64,000 nt of DNA, taken from NCBI GenBank assembly GCA_964017195.1, contig OZ024892.1, forward strand, positions 6,838,366-6,902,365, given 5' to 3'. The notes beneath the pieces are model-generated. The model was not told the DNA's origin and ran no database searches. It worked only from the letters and a program-made list of their open reading frames with translations. The position numbers and the translations under genes are program-made. The DNA is from Siderastrea radians (taxonomy: Eukaryota; Cnidaria; Anthozoa; Scleractinia; Rhizangiidae). Positions 50,301 to 51,898 of the stretch are shown in pieces. Each line of letters opens with the position of its first letter. The stretch's first letter is position 1.

Positions 50301-51898
50301 TAAAATACATATAGTTATCCATAAAATGGAACCAGCCAAAAGGTATCAAATCATCACGCCAGATGCAGAAAAAAAAGATCTGAGAACATCAGCAGATAGC
50401 GGAACCCATCGCTGTTATATTTCTTCGAAATATAATAGCTCTTCCCACCAAGGTTCCGCTGCAATAACGACCCCCCCATCCCCGTGCGTCGTATTTGAAC
50501 GTCTTGCTTCGCAAGCCATCCAAATACGACGCATGCCGGGGGGTCTATTGCCGCGATGGAGCCAGATCTGGAAACATATATTTATCCATAAAATGATCTC
50601 CATCTGATGGAATAGTAGTTATAGAGTTGGCGTTGTTCAAGATCAGTTTTGAAAAAACTGGTCTCGAACCGCCAACTCTATAACTACTCCTTTCTGCACA
50701 TCAATTTTTGCGTGATTAGAGCGCGCATGAGAGCGCGCGTTCGAAACTTGGTAGGTTTTCTATGAAAACTGAGCTGTTGAGAGAAATGAATTGTCGTTTT
50801 CTCCAAAACGAACTCGGTGACCCCTCTTTTTTATTCCATTTATTTGAAGAAAACACGGCTCGGCATAATATATCCAAATTTTAAGAATTTTTCATCATTC
50901 AATTTTCAAATATTCTGATTAATTCACCATTAAAATCTGATTTTAGGCATTTCACTGGAAGCGTGCATGTGCTCGATTTGCTTATTATTTCATTACTTTT
51001 ATTTTTAAGGCAACTTTAAGGCCTTTTACTGTAACATTGTTTTGCTATCACAAGAATAATGCTTATATTTTATTGCTAGTGATAACTTTCTTAAAGTAGT
51101 GAGTGTCTCTGGTACAAGGAAAGGCTTTTTAATATTGCTGTCGATAGCTAGCGAGGTATCTATATACTACAGCCCTGTAGCGTGAAATCAGACACGGTGC
51201 CCCCCTCTTTTTATTTTATTTTTTCGATGTACTAAGTGTAATTATTAACTGTGCAAAGTTTCAACAAATTCTCATTACAACTTCTGTTTCGATGGAATCA
51301 CCTTAAGAGTCTCCCATTCTTTCGAAATCTCAACCGGGGAAATCAAAATTTGTTTCAGAAAACGGAACTTTCAGATAACCGGTAGCAAATAACTGCACAA
51401 CGTTAACTCTTTAAGCCCTGATATAAAAATACAAATTCTCCTTATTGTTCTCCATACCTTTCTTGTGGAACTAGTAAGGAGAATTTGTCTAAATATCAAG
51501 ACATCTTACCCTTGGTGCTCACTTTCTTTATTCTCATCACTTGATTGTTTGAACAAGTAGTGATAATGTAAAGAGAAATTTCATTTTCGTCACTGTTAGG
51601 GCTTACTAATGCTTTGTTTACTCTTCTCCTGACAGACATAAAGAGGGCTGTTGTTGTGGTGACTGACGGCTTCAGTTCTCGAGGGATTGAAATTGCAAAA
51701 GAGTACACAGACAGACTGAAAACAAAAAATGTCAAGTTTTTCTCCGTGGGAACCTCCGCTCGCGTGAATAAACCTGAACTGAATGAGCTGGCCAGCAAGC
51801 CAAGCGACATCCATCAACTAATAGTTGATCTGAAAAAGAATTCTTTCACTAAAGATCAAGTGGAGCGGCTTGCTAAGGAAATATGTAAAGTTGAGTAG
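29358..51898 (+). CDS. small secreted vWA-domain protein split by a Polinton-bearing intron
   Basis: Three coding exons join in phase: 29358-29409 (Met plus hydrophobic signal peptide, GTGAGT donor), 31959-32297 and 51636-51898 (stop TAG). The sum is 654 bp, giving 217 residues. Exon 2 carries the start of a von Willebrand A domain with the MIDAS motif DSSAS and the Thr loop (STTRLD). Exon 3 carries the third metal-loop motif VVVTDGFSS and the rest of the fold, ending KEICKVE. Intron 1 (2.5 kb) holds a TTAA fold-back element and a Penelope fragment. Intron 2 is 19.3 kb, of which 18.3 kb is the Polinton. The coding frame and splice sites look intact, so the gene may still be expressed. Single vWA-domain secreted proteins often act in adhesion or matrix; the specific role is unknown. 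Confidence 0.85.
29466..30929. mobile_element. 1.46-kb giant fold-back element at a TTAA site
   Basis: The termini GGTGTTTCGATACAG and CTGTATCGAAACACC are inverted copies, and TTAA flanks both ends (29462-29465 and 30930-30933). Nearly the whole element is an imperfect inverted repeat centred near 30020, with a roughly 245-bp insertion in the right arm. TTAA targeting is typical of piggyBac-like elements; no transposase is present. Confidence 0.8.
30597..30684. repeat. nested near-perfect palindrome (ATCTCGTTCCC arms)
   Basis: Arms of about 43 bp (ATCTCGTTCCCAGATCT start, inverted at the right end) are inserted in the right arm of the TTAA fold-back. GCTGGTAT occurs on both sides but only once in the uninterrupted left arm, so an 8-bp target duplication is likely. 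Confidence 0.8.
31233..31712 (-). mobile_element. Penelope-like element 3' fragment (GIY-YIG endonuclease)
   Basis: The minus-strand frame encodes 159 residues. It has an RSDPF stretch, a C-x4-C-x2-C cluster, then a GIY-YIG-type core (TYELVC, CRHKYIGETFRS, R at the following helix), then RQITESV-like and LISTKGEW motifs. These are the features of the C-terminal endonuclease of Penelope-like retroelements. The reverse transcriptase is absent, so this is a 5'-truncated copy. It lies in intron 1 of the vWA gene, in antisense orientation. Confidence 0.8.
31709..31757. repeat. palindrome at the edge of the Penelope fragment
   Basis: CCACCTTGATTTTA is repeated inverted as TAAAATCAAGGTGG across an A/T-only centre. 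Confidence 0.8.
32393..32398. other. 6-bp target site duplication, left
   Basis: CCTTTC, identical to 50689-50694. Confidence 0.95.
32399..32473. repeat. left terminal palindrome of the Polinton
   Basis: AGTAGTTATAGAGTTGGCG at the tip is repeated inverted ending at 32473, with inner arms GAGACCAGTTTT / AAAACTGGTCTTG. The tip can fold back on itself. Confidence 0.92.
32661..32816. repeat. left TIR double hairpin with end-specific stems
   Basis: Stem 1 is nested: GCAATAGACCCCCC pairs with GGGGGGTCGTTATTGC, enclosing GCTAAGTATTTG / CAAATACTTAGC and an apical CTTGCGAAGCAAG. Stem 2 is AAGGCGCC / GGCGCCTT enclosing GCTATTATATTTC / GAAATATAATAGC. See the matching right-end entry for the paired differences. 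Confidence 0.9.
33261..33490. other. Polinton spacer between left TIR and polymerase gene
   Basis: No feature beyond direct repeats of an AACTTGCTCC/AGTAGCTTCCGG-like phrase. It probably contains the polymerase 3' UTR. Confidence 0.4.
33491..37249 (-). CDS. protein-primed family B DNA polymerase (pPolB)
   Basis: The 1252-residue frame carries the exonuclease motifs DFE (about 427), N-RGYDSHF (about 578) and Y-SDILLLADVF (about 732). The polymerase motifs are DANNLYGWA (about 828), K-MNNSVFG (about 1000) and TDTDS (about 1095). The stretch LEYPKELHDNHNDYP between the first two matches the TPR1 region of protein-primed polymerases. N-terminal to the exonuclease are a basic region with three PTPR/PAPR-type repeats, a C2H2-like cluster (CMRCLQC...H...C, about 370), and after the first exonuclease motif a Cys/His module (CHICDKK, DHCHITGKFRG, CN; about 525) like endonuclease VII. 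It replicates the element by protein priming. The upstream region shares a ~50-bp block (TTTAAACGCGAGTT ... ACTATAGTAATA) with the gene at 37887-38342. The reading frame is intact. Confidence 0.96.
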   Translation of the reverse strand: MQMKESNHINMDKASLKKLSKSQLIKLLLKQENKKPVQQKRRPIPTPRKSVKEMVKQYEDNIIQPPAEFRDNYKPVPAPRTKKNAAKKPVPTPRTIIKQTDKALKGFTKSFEIDIKSNKDPLTQMQNTRKAVERHVTNLLNEMKGLKYVETLKVTFEKISADVIVEKSAYFNSTSQTIINQMEINEALQMSKQNILNKIAQWISEGSGWTVQSVDNHYLNIVKYKPMNGSSYIQLPSELRNSAKGLINMKNEDNECFRWCHIRHLNPQEKYPQRIKKVDKPYIEKLDYSNIDFPVSVKHYNKIEKQNSINISVFGYENKEPYPIYVSREKYEDHMELLLITKNENKHYVLIKDFNKFMYNQTKHERRKHFCMRCLQCFSSDRVLNNHKDNCIQVNGTQAIKMPTKDNNILKFNNFHKQQPVPFVIYADFEAITEKIHGCQQNNESSYTEAYQKHTDCGYGYKVVCCYDDKYTKPIQLYRGEKAVYKFMENILEEVKYCKRIMKKYFNKPLRMTEENEQEFKKATTCHICDKKYTEKDIQVRDHCHITGKFRGSAHQECNLKLRINPKEIKIPVIFHNLRGYDSHFIMQEIGAFVKKHAYKNNKGEEKQMNINAIPNNMEKYMAFMLGKHLTFIDSFQFMSSSLDKLVSNLPAEALKYTNKIFQKEKFKLMTRKGIYPYDYMDSFEKFNKTELPTKEEFYSILNNEHISDEDYCHAKKVWNKFQLQTMGEYHNLYLQSDILLLADVFENFRKTCLQYYKLDPCHYFTSPGLSWDAMLKMTDIKLELMTDIDMFQFIEKGMRGGISYIANRFGSANNKYMKEYDDKAPSKYIMYLDANNLYGWAMSQYLPTGGFKWMSEKQINKINLAQYNEDSNKGLLIEVDLEYPKELHDNHNDYPVAAERVCVKKDMLSDYCKNIATRYNISTGLVHKLIPTLSNKEKYVLHYRNLQLYLDLGLKINKVHRVLEFNQSPWLKEYISFNTIKRTQAKNSFEKDFFKLMNNSVFGKTMENIRKRVDVRLITDEKKLLKMVSKPTYVSSKIFNENLVAVHKIKETLTLNRPAYIGMCILDLSKTLMYNFHYNYIKKKYGNKAKLLFTDTDSLTYEIEAEDVYQDFWNDKDRFDNSDYPESSPYFDTTNKKVIGKFKDEAAGIPITEFVGLRSKMYSYIKDNNKGGKTAKGIKKNIIKNNIKHQDYKNVLLENKQIHHTMKTIRSINHQLGSYELNKVSLSCFDDKRYIANNGIKSFAYGHHCIK
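37250..37333 (-). promoter_or_regulatory. class-1 (early-type) promoter of the polymerase gene
   Basis: Read on the coding strand, the order is TTAAACGCGAGTTGAAAC, then ACTTAAATAATATTT, then the palindrome TTACTATAGTAA, ending 13 bp before the ATG. The same order occurs before 38342, and in looser form before 38653 and 38965. Confidence 0.6.
37334..37828 (-). CDS. 164-aa basic Polinton protein, SAP-like N-terminus, unknown function
   Basis: The N-terminal 50 residues (FTVKELKKEVIAVKKGF, SKLRRADVENVIL) have the helix-turn-helix spacing of SAP/LEM-type DNA-binding modules. A Lys-rich linker with KAKPxTKV repeats follows, then a C-terminal mixed domain. It starts immediately after a run of TATATATAT. 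It lies between the polymerase and another replication-side gene. A DNA-binding role is inferred; no family was recognised with certainty. Confidence 0.75.
   Translation of the reverse strand: MVNEQLKNHLKNFTVKELKKEVIAVKKGFQVSKLRRADVENVILKNHQHFLHLLKKNKVNKAKPLTKVKKAKPMSKQENAKPKKSQYEAFIRVKEYITGLLDELDEKAEGTRNSVFVDERFSGVTIQKIKSQYVIRDSNDFSNIILRATTDRKKVEDLLYHMLA
37887..38342 (-). CDS. 151-aa Polinton protein of unknown function
   Basis: The N-terminal strand-loop YSLVYFGAGWDFKPI and the later HFIFIDSLP look like the beginning of a Rossmann-type alpha/beta fold. The C-terminus ends with VIWVHENGFRPYDYG, NIGDLP. No catalytic motif was recognised. The ~50-bp upstream block is nearly identical to that of the polymerase gene, so the two are probably co-regulated. 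Confidence 0.75.
   Translation of the reverse strand: MESNKKKNYSLVYFGAGWDFKPINDQVYKKFNHFIFIDSLPMMPHYEPGMPGYEKSKDREAFIKTLKNKAMKYGMSLSSIRKNLLTFKNNHQKLEYYINTTVLDALTNKIIRKKLNRVIWVHENGFRPYDYGLNIGDLPNLLEYRAKIHEL
38343..38395 (-). promoter_or_regulatory. class-1 promoter of the 151-aa gene
   Basis: The coding strand has TTTAAACGCGAGTTAAAAC, then ACTTAAAAAATATTT, then TACTATAGTAATAATAT directly before the ATG. It is a near copy of the polymerase promoter. Confidence 0.6.
38396..38653 (-). CDS. 85-aa Polinton protein, possible Cys/His metal site
   Basis: A predicted coiled N-terminal helix (LKINRLEQKISRISDEID) is followed by CKFHSH and CNKC, which could form a C-x2-H / C-x2-C zinc site. Function is unknown. 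It is preceded by the TTTAAACGCA / TATAGTAATATATAG class-1 upstream pattern. Confidence 0.65.
   Translation of the reverse strand: MELNETMLKINRLEQKISRISDEIDKRYNLIICKFHSHSPATHKLITGEYPNYVENMICNKCSDDIKNLNCYELDNMGIVDIYKL
38654..38715 (-). promoter_or_regulatory. class-1 promoter of the 85-aa gene
   Basis: TTTAAACGCACTAATTATAG, ACTTAAAAATA and TATAGTAATATATAGA lie in the same order as in the polymerase promoter. Confidence 0.55.
38765..38965 (-). CDS. 66-aa zinc-finger protein with AT-hook-like N-terminus
   Basis: It begins MDKNKRGRPKVYF, with an AT-hook-like GRPK core, and ends in a single U1/C2H2-type finger (WYCDVC ... H-x4-H). It is intact and small enough to be a complete product. Nucleic-acid binding is inferred from the finger. 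It is the upstream neighbour of another zinc-finger gene. Confidence 0.75.
   Translation of the reverse strand: MDKNKRGRPKVYFTEEDRKEALKKSKTKYMLNKEWYCDVCKNGINYTLAGKWCHLKTKRHKKNANN
38966..39016 (-). promoter_or_regulatory. class-1 promoter of the 66-aa zinc-finger gene
   Basis: TTTAAACGCACAAGCC, ATTTAAAAATAAA and CATATAGTATTTTAT directly abut the ATG. Confidence 0.55.
39017..39289 (-). CDS. 90-aa single C2H2 zinc-finger protein
   Basis: A finger near the N-terminus (WLCEFC-NKNYSL ... H-x4-H-KK) is followed by a charged helical tail rich in Glu. It resembles the 66-aa neighbour in the finger only. Start and stop are clear, and the gap to the integrase stop is 17 bp. A regulatory or packaging role would be a guess. 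Confidence 0.75.
   Translation of the reverse strand: MDTGNQQWLCEFCNKNYSLNRKDKHLLTKVHKKNKERSDREEELEEYMIRRDILLSENIADMDFEEFLKKRVLVDKQLKKEFGRNYKVPE
39307..40344 (-). CDS. retroviral-type integrase with C-terminal chromodomain
   Basis: The DDE core is visible: D69 (EIWCSDIVEM), D130 (YLWTDKGKEYY) and E164 (SSVCERWNRTIK). After an SH3-like stretch (FQVGDKVRI) a chromodomain closes the protein (about 305-345: FRIDKVIRRD, ALVKWKGYSDEFNSWV). It catalyses insertion of the element. The first Met used here lies inside the 3' end of the PLA2-like gene (121-bp overlap). The conserved region begins only at about residue 36, so the true start may be later. No HHCC zinc domain was seen before the core. Confidence 0.93.
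   Translation of the reverse strand: MGTNSTISNQHEAETRSRCKTKEDKKRERPSSEENWQEKLADELHKPIKRNFTRRRVIVNHIDEIWCSDIVEMQKFSRWNAGYRYLLMVLDIFSKYGWIVPLKDKKGETVMNAFKTILKEGRKPQYLWTDKGKEYYNKHVKELLDKNKITLYSTENEEKSSVCERWNRTIKTKMWKQFTVQGNTQYLEMLPKLVKQYNNTRHSSIKMTPTEASKRKNQGTVYFNLYGDMETSKQKPKFQVGDKVRISKYKRNVFDKGYTPNWSEEIFTVDEIQHTNPITYKIKDLRDEDIQGSFYEPELLKAEQQVFRIDKVIRRDYKKKQALVKWKGYSDEFNSWVQMKDLKTI
40224..40856 (-). CDS. parvovirus-type phospholipase A2-like protein (C-terminal part of a broken gene)
   Basis: A calcium-loop-like YMGAYNPLD (102-110) and a His-Asp pair in HHDICYD (139-145) match the PLA2 domain known from parvoviral VP1 and reported in Polinton/adintovirus relatives. A basic tail (KQRKTKN, RRVKK) follows. 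The frame stays open upstream of 40856 without a Met, and the DUF5679-like frame at 40886-41071 runs in a different frame into the same stretch, so the two were probably one gene. In parvoviruses the domain modifies membranes during entry; the role here is inferred. The 3' end overlaps the integrase frame. Confidence 0.8.
   Translation of the reverse strand: MIHHGIPWLGKKAVEMGRYYGSEALRNPKLQKKAIDYALDKLNPMIQNVGSQALDQLSTKIRPNRKYKTDRKDLDGAGVDIHKLIGKLPTPKAGWTPGKYKYMGAYNPLDKQLEYDKNTGEVTKWHVQPYNEVDRISAHHDICYDMGKDKGECDKVMVKSLDKIPYGQMPKWGQTARFLINTKQKLGLGVKQRKTKNVKGRRVKKTGKKN
40886..41071 (-). CDS. DUF5679-like Cys-pair protein (N-terminal part of the PLA2 gene?)
   Basis: The 61 residues carry C-x7-C and C-x-C-x2-C patterns (MKSYCVKQKK, KCTCAECG) with NGRSMMKC between them, typical of the small DUF5679-like modules in Polintons. 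The start codon abuts ATATATAT and is preceded by TCTAACTC, the virion-gene promoter class. The frame ends at 40886, about 30 bp before the PLA2-like frame's first start-like codon. A frame break between about 40886 and 40925 separates them. Confidence 0.65.
   Translation of the reverse strand: MKSYCVKQKKVTLCVPGSERYVKAKNGRSMMKCTCAECGITKTRFVKQSGNGIARRKGRAY
41083..42372 (-). CDS. adenain-like cysteine protease fused to a membrane-active-type N-terminal region
   Basis: The C-terminal third has the adenain order: His in PGSHWVATYV (about 332), Asp in NYFDSFGLP (about 348), and Cys in TTTCGYFCLYF (about 384). The N-terminal 200 residues are different: a small basic domain, then Gly/Ala-rich amphipathic stretches (GGSLLSTVLSLGR, GLSALAGLASEGAS, QTGGFLGALLASIG), like the pVI/pX-type minor virion proteins. 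An A-rich tract lies at the join (about 41610-41645, KKKKISKK). It processes virion proteins in the related adenoviruses. Whether this is a true fusion or two genes joined by a homopolymer change is open. Confidence 0.9.
   Translation of the reverse strand: MTQLYEIKVSLSPNQKKNLSNAYHKRETIVLRLTKDSLSGNDTLYVPQNIVKRLDKNRKLKKGMDIKLSKTNIRKQLGGSLLSTVLSLGRTFAPTIAKTIGLSALAGLASEGASQIVKKISGKGLQTGGFLIPQNKINQLIAYKHLLTTKQKQDILNSLQTGSGVHIKPTKVQTGGFLGALLASIGVPLAIEAIKKMTGKGAPQMGRPKQRPPRSIPEQDGGLMTNTYRTPPFYGNWPDDTIGMGTKKKKISKKGRRSTIRQELAVQKRPSSKYSIVKPKFHKNIPMSNYDLIKWCKYLNIPINDVLSRDENVPHDHQQALFIYNLEPSYMPGSHWVATYVKDKVINYFDSFGLPPFQEIVNHARKKNLTLLHQNNQIQNLMTTTCGYFCLYFLNEMNKGKSYFDLLEVFDIFNTVKNEKFLEQYFKNI
42401..43690 (-). 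CDS. major capsid protein (double jelly-roll type)
   Basis: The 429-residue frame begins MSFRTNENLQRYEYVRFHLD and contains WLPRLIPKD, NMFQISPAIDHVKHVFVY and LIYFDLSYQKE. I recognise these as typical of the Polinton hexon-like major capsid protein. Length and position between the minor virion genes and the protease fit. It forms the icosahedral shell in related viruses. The upstream sequence is TCTAAACTACTCATATAA directly before the ATG. The frame is intact. Confidence 0.92.
   Translation of the reverse strand: MSFRTNENLQRYEYVRFHLDNVIEQPGNNQSQKKTGYRFTINDRSTMFDFFNGYFEVTKELQKRADGAGYAAADRITMINGSHSLIRHMVIKSSGKIVYESDNLHRITNVKNLLEYSDDFSRSVGKNSFWYLDTDGTTADTNTGFEACRILTQAAQNDGNGGAKTINEIIPLNRYSFFQELERKMLPPMQLTIELTLNEDSELIHKAGAADDGRVVVKRLYLWLPRLIPKDIMYSNFVSEFLKPTTWTYMRDLYNQSANTRAIQNMFQISPAIDHVKHVFVYLQRTDAPNNNEEERSPYLFDTFKLNAANANSSLSSCRLEYGNNVFYPELEYDADSKIRIFNDLMSYAFRKNDYNSGTQLNIANYTSLYGLIYFDLSYQKEVVTRDPKQLILHYRLNVAPAANVRAHSIVFYESEVVVKTVGNELMIV
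43789..44160 (-). CDS. 123-aa basic minor virion-type protein
   Basis: It starts MASYEYKRVYHPKLGRFVYKHKG, then GSGIIVDNIFKPVGRVL and an amphipathic Ala/Lys region, then a Lys/Pro-rich tail (KPTKPTKPKQ). Small basic, Gly-containing proteins next to the capsid genes of Polintons resemble adenovirus core or pVI-like proteins; the exact counterpart is uncertain. The TCTAACTAATAG upstream pattern is shared with other virion genes. Confidence 0.75.
   Translation of the reverse strand: MASYEYKRVYHPKLGRFVYKHKGSGIIVDNIFKPVGRVLSKVPEMVLKPFAKKALESGISHAGDKLGKKAAEKSGELIMRKLHGLTKQSMNKTMKPTKPTKPKQEEDYNTILNRLISGTGLRR
44179..44940 (-). CDS. penton-like minor capsid protein (single jelly-roll)
   Basis: The 253 residues begin MNRQLVLSSHTVKNQNGNKP, then DFTIKYRNPIILDSNRQYEIGL, the usual opening of Polinton penton-like proteins. 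They end with beta-rich sequence (IHKIRIYITDGKRRIIDLNH, SFSLILREKRD). It forms the capsid vertices in related viruses. It lies between the 123-aa gene and the PPxY gene with an 8-bp gap. The TCTAAACTAATCATATAT sequence abuts the ATG. Confidence 0.88.
   Translation of the reverse strand: MNRQLVLSSHTVKNQNGNKPSDFTIKYRNPIILDSNRQYEIGLDRIISMSFTWFNVTNELNNQKIRYSTDSGANWTEIIFNPGVWNYIDFDNLIKEKTKTGTSSNPQYPITLEFNDTIFRTIITLASNYRLDLTQSNFNDLIGFNKKILTSSVNVGDYIPNLSQDREILNVHCDLISDSLVDGEESDIIYSFSTSTLTPSYSFTQEPRRVQFNPVNKNTIHKIRIYITDGKRRIIDLNHSDTSFSLILREKRD
44949..45944 (-). CDS. 331-aa PY-type virion-cluster protein with PPxY motifs
   Basis: The N-terminal half is acidic and disordered. It has PPSY (108-111), PPEY (139-142) and three VPDY repeats (72-75, 83-86, 147-150). 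The C-terminal half has a coiled region (KKAKEKRQQLNGYW), a basic patch (GLKKKTKRGG) and an amphipathic helical end. It corresponds by position and length to the Polinton PY gene. PPxY motifs bind WW domains of Nedd4-like ligases in known late domains; that role is inferred here. Confidence 0.8.
   Translation of the reverse strand: MSLLKWKQLADSRSELGKKINTVRDTIKQKKISDQMGEVEAEKLFKPITSELKELTAPKAPLRRLVKKKRSVPDYGIAVDDEVPDYGLDDLFDQPVLPEKEKQIVPKPPSYEDVLEDLASGKKQMYIDPEYMYEPEDLPPEYEEEEVPDYEILEEDRINQALDDLQIPNYDDVELRLKQEDMNDKKRKSYLTKTLKKAKEKRQQLNGYWSDITKKLNSGLITEAEAQYRRKIIQDTRKVLTDYMNYNQQKLKSIKGSGLKKKTKRGGQVMFFNNPTEMIKKLELIIGSIIAGNNSIELRNTGVTLIDILLRNSILNRSQYNKIYKNYFSLN
45945..46073. promoter_or_regulatory. 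divergent promoter between the minus and plus gene blocks
   Basis: Both flanking genes start in mirror-image boxes: TGTAAACAAATGATATA-ATG leftward and TATAAACAAATGATAT-ATG rightward. Between them is an exact triple repeat of CGCATAGCGTGT (46015-46050). This is the only gap in the element where transcription diverges. Confidence 0.65.
46015..46050. repeat. three exact 12-bp direct repeats in the divergent promoter
   Basis: CGCATAGCGTGT three times head to tail, GC-richer than the surrounding element. Confidence 0.92.
46074..46715 (+). CDS. FtsK/HerA (A32)-type genome-packaging ATPase
   Basis: Walker A is APSGGGKT (34-41), Walker B is LIIFDD (108-113), and a sensor-like stretch CCCIYLSQRYYG follows (about 145-156). 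The length of 213 residues is usual for Polinton ATPases. It drives DNA into the capsid in related viruses. It is the first gene of the rightward block and is separated from the fibre-like gene by 11 bp. Confidence 0.93.
   Translation: MKIQNYDIQDDDNDDFVQLKSFMPNRCFRMLICAPSGGGKTNLLLDMIYRLLYFDKIYLYARNLSQSKYKHLLKSLEPISKDVGYDVIEASNDEIIPLTDLSDENQKLIIFDDYLNTGKKNDERIRDYFTNSRNKNCCCIYLSQRYYGTDKTIRLNSSHFCVFDFPSQNEQSMICRELNINKSDYQKATKDPYTFLYVDKVKKKVARNFNERI
46727..48445 (+). CDS. fibre/tail-fibre-like protein with NKxYV repeats
   Basis: The 572 residues start with a short collagen-like phrase (SRGLPGIGFKLD). At least four repeats follow of the form M-N-x-IxNxxxP ... VNKKYVxxxI (about residues 38-68, 130-158, 165-195 and 220-250), the pattern of trimeric phage tail-fibre and viral-fibre shafts. 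From about residue 290 the protein is beta-rich with no recognised family and could be a globular head. Its place next to the packaging ATPase and among virion genes suggests an attachment spike; this is inference. Confidence 0.8.
   Translation: MSYTNGILNHDDSQGLGKIGSRGLPGIGFKLDSNNDYDMQNKKLVNVKQGTNNNDVVTKSYLDSEIAKIPSVDTSKFVAISGDTMTGSLVVPKDNYPVQGDLNKVINYETQREIFLSKKEGGRMEQHIDMNNNFITNVKDPVNSDHGVNKKYVENQLEKKLDKGADIDMKNKSIINLDLPSNQRDAACVEFVNNRIDDMTQKKFLKVDGTNNMTGNLNLNEKTIINLNTDDKDIKSAANVGYVSSKVHAAKGDVTVGLKTYFDTKIKESHITSSTNKKDVFRYLMENADESSSENNIIVDGIVDFSGSPHNVNKKAYKFKMGKDAQNEYSSRIGFNMFKLPEGEYTLAIEFFTPSTTNLSVSVVSTSLNIGQQSTKLFVNYSRSIVHLHKWSITPPEYIYIDMHCQGTASSSTRGVGYLIVYGVKGSQSNVDSDVYDTAYVVEHGKMVMQTDLSLNRYKLSGSVHYIHGYLNTKNGNTFLLNGCDKIIISNHSHILTITVLYFKLKSKYKPISLKIKHSDHLTQSITYTSTQSTRSQTININLVLAFGNLAVELGSVVKNQELLMLIEYRVP
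48446..48588. other. Polinton spacer with a very short frame
   Basis: A 24-codon frame starting MECFLEYIIPKEISVEV (from about 48499) lacks the usual promoter box before its ATG and is probably not a gene. Confidence 0.3.
48589..48702 (+). CDS. 37-aa basic peptide, unknown
   Basis: The frame MKTSTLINEIIENIEKIV ... KKSFKKEKM is short but has the same upstream box as the virion genes (TCTAAACAATATAAT before the ATG), and its stop is 13 bp before the next ATG. It would form one amphipathic basic helix. No function is proposed. Confidence 0.5.
   Translation: MKTSTLINEIIENIEKIVRNIRKLYISIKKSFKKEKM
48716..49201 (+). CDS. 161-aa membrane-associated Polinton protein, unknown
   Basis: A basic N-terminal region and a Lys-rich stretch (KRFKKKN) are followed by a hydrophobic Gly/Ala/Val-rich segment (51-88: NIGSVVLIVTGTVAGG, LGSISGAGLIL) that could be a membrane hairpin, then a helical C-terminus. 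No family was recognised. Upstream box TGTAACCATATAATATAT. Its last 8 bp overlap the convergent VLTF3-like gene. Confidence 0.75.
   Translation: MDRRKRIFNWNHVSENLTEDQISELKALYKFYHKQYWLHKESFKRFKKKNMACNIGSVVLIVTGTVAGGVTLNPAVLGSISGAGLILKTYSEVKNYKRKIEMCKFAYTTYEKVLTHLRSFMRGLEYNEKEFLDHVKVLDEIIIEMCPLTDKFEKKYNKVFI
49194..49751 (-). CDS. late-transcription-factor VLTF3-like protein with TFIIB-type zinc ribbon
   Basis: The N-terminus has CPFC (18-21) and then a TFIIB-like zinc ribbon (CC at 36-37, GMLACLSCGVVQG with Cys 51 and 54). The following domain (SVYHRECHINNIL, NCQKQKIDAIYVEI, IMRKIFKMMGIPYKNIPISK) matches, in my reading, the VLTF3-like pattern of large DNA viruses. It would act as a promoter-recognition factor for the host or element polymerase. 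Its own promoter has an ATAGTATAG core, as in the replication-side genes, which would fit a factor made before the virion genes. Assignment is by motif memory only. Confidence 0.7.
   Translation of the reverse strand: MNCNEDIHNELKESEVVCPFCDQQIDSARKPKDDKCCDNQYIINDDGMLACLSCGVVQGYNYVKEYVNFYENIHRFIRKSVYHRECHINNILLDIEEKYNIKISNCQKQKIDAIYVEIGKVLNEVNGTRKRMISANFIMRKIFKMMGIPYKNIPISKSKKTLAFYNKYWASIMSLIGDKIKSIIR
49752..49939. other. Polinton spacer between VLTF3-like gene and right TIR
   Basis: It contains direct repeats of ACAAACTTTACTT. The upstream box of the VLTF3-like gene is at its left edge. Confidence 0.45.
50398..50557. repeat. right TIR double hairpin with end-specific stems
   Basis: Read in the left-end orientation, stem 1 is GCGTCGTATTTG / CAAATACGACGC and stem 2 is GCGGAACC / GGTTCCGC. 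Seven base pairs differ from the left end, and in each pair both partners have changed so that pairing is kept. Only about three other differences occur across the roughly 155 bp. Confidence 0.9.
50614..50688. repeat. right terminal palindrome of the Polinton
   Basis: Same 75-bp fold-back as at the left end, with two differences from it. Confidence 0.92.
50689..50694. other. 6-bp target site duplication, right
   Basis: CCTTTC, identical to 32393-32398. Confidence 0.95.
50695..51635. other. native intron remainder of the vWA gene
   Basis: No element was recognised. It ends in a normal acceptor (TCTTCTCCTGACAG) at 51635. Confidence 0.5.

Larger units (their letters stand above)
32399..50688. 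mobile_element. Polinton/Maverick, apparently near-complete (18,290 bp)
   Basis: The element begins AGTAGTTATAGAGTTGGCG and ends with its inverse. CCTTTC flanks both ends (32393-32398 and 50689-50694) as a 6-bp target duplication, the size known for Polintons. Long inverted terminal repeats enclose genes for protein-primed DNA polymerase B, integrase, adenain-like protease, packaging ATPase, major capsid and penton-like proteins: the full Polinton core set, including the virion module. Most genes are on the minus strand; the ATPase, fibre-like and two small genes are on the plus strand. The outer 75 bp of the two ends differ at only two positions and the inner 138 bp of the repeats are identical, so insertion was recent. 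It lies entirely inside intron 2 of a vWA gene. Confidence 0.97.
49940..50688. repeat. Polinton right terminal inverted repeat (749 bp)
   Basis: Inverse of the left repeat. It lacks the left copy's hairpins between about 32498 and 32640, but keeps the two tandem ~110-bp units and the terminal palindrome. Confidence 0.93.
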
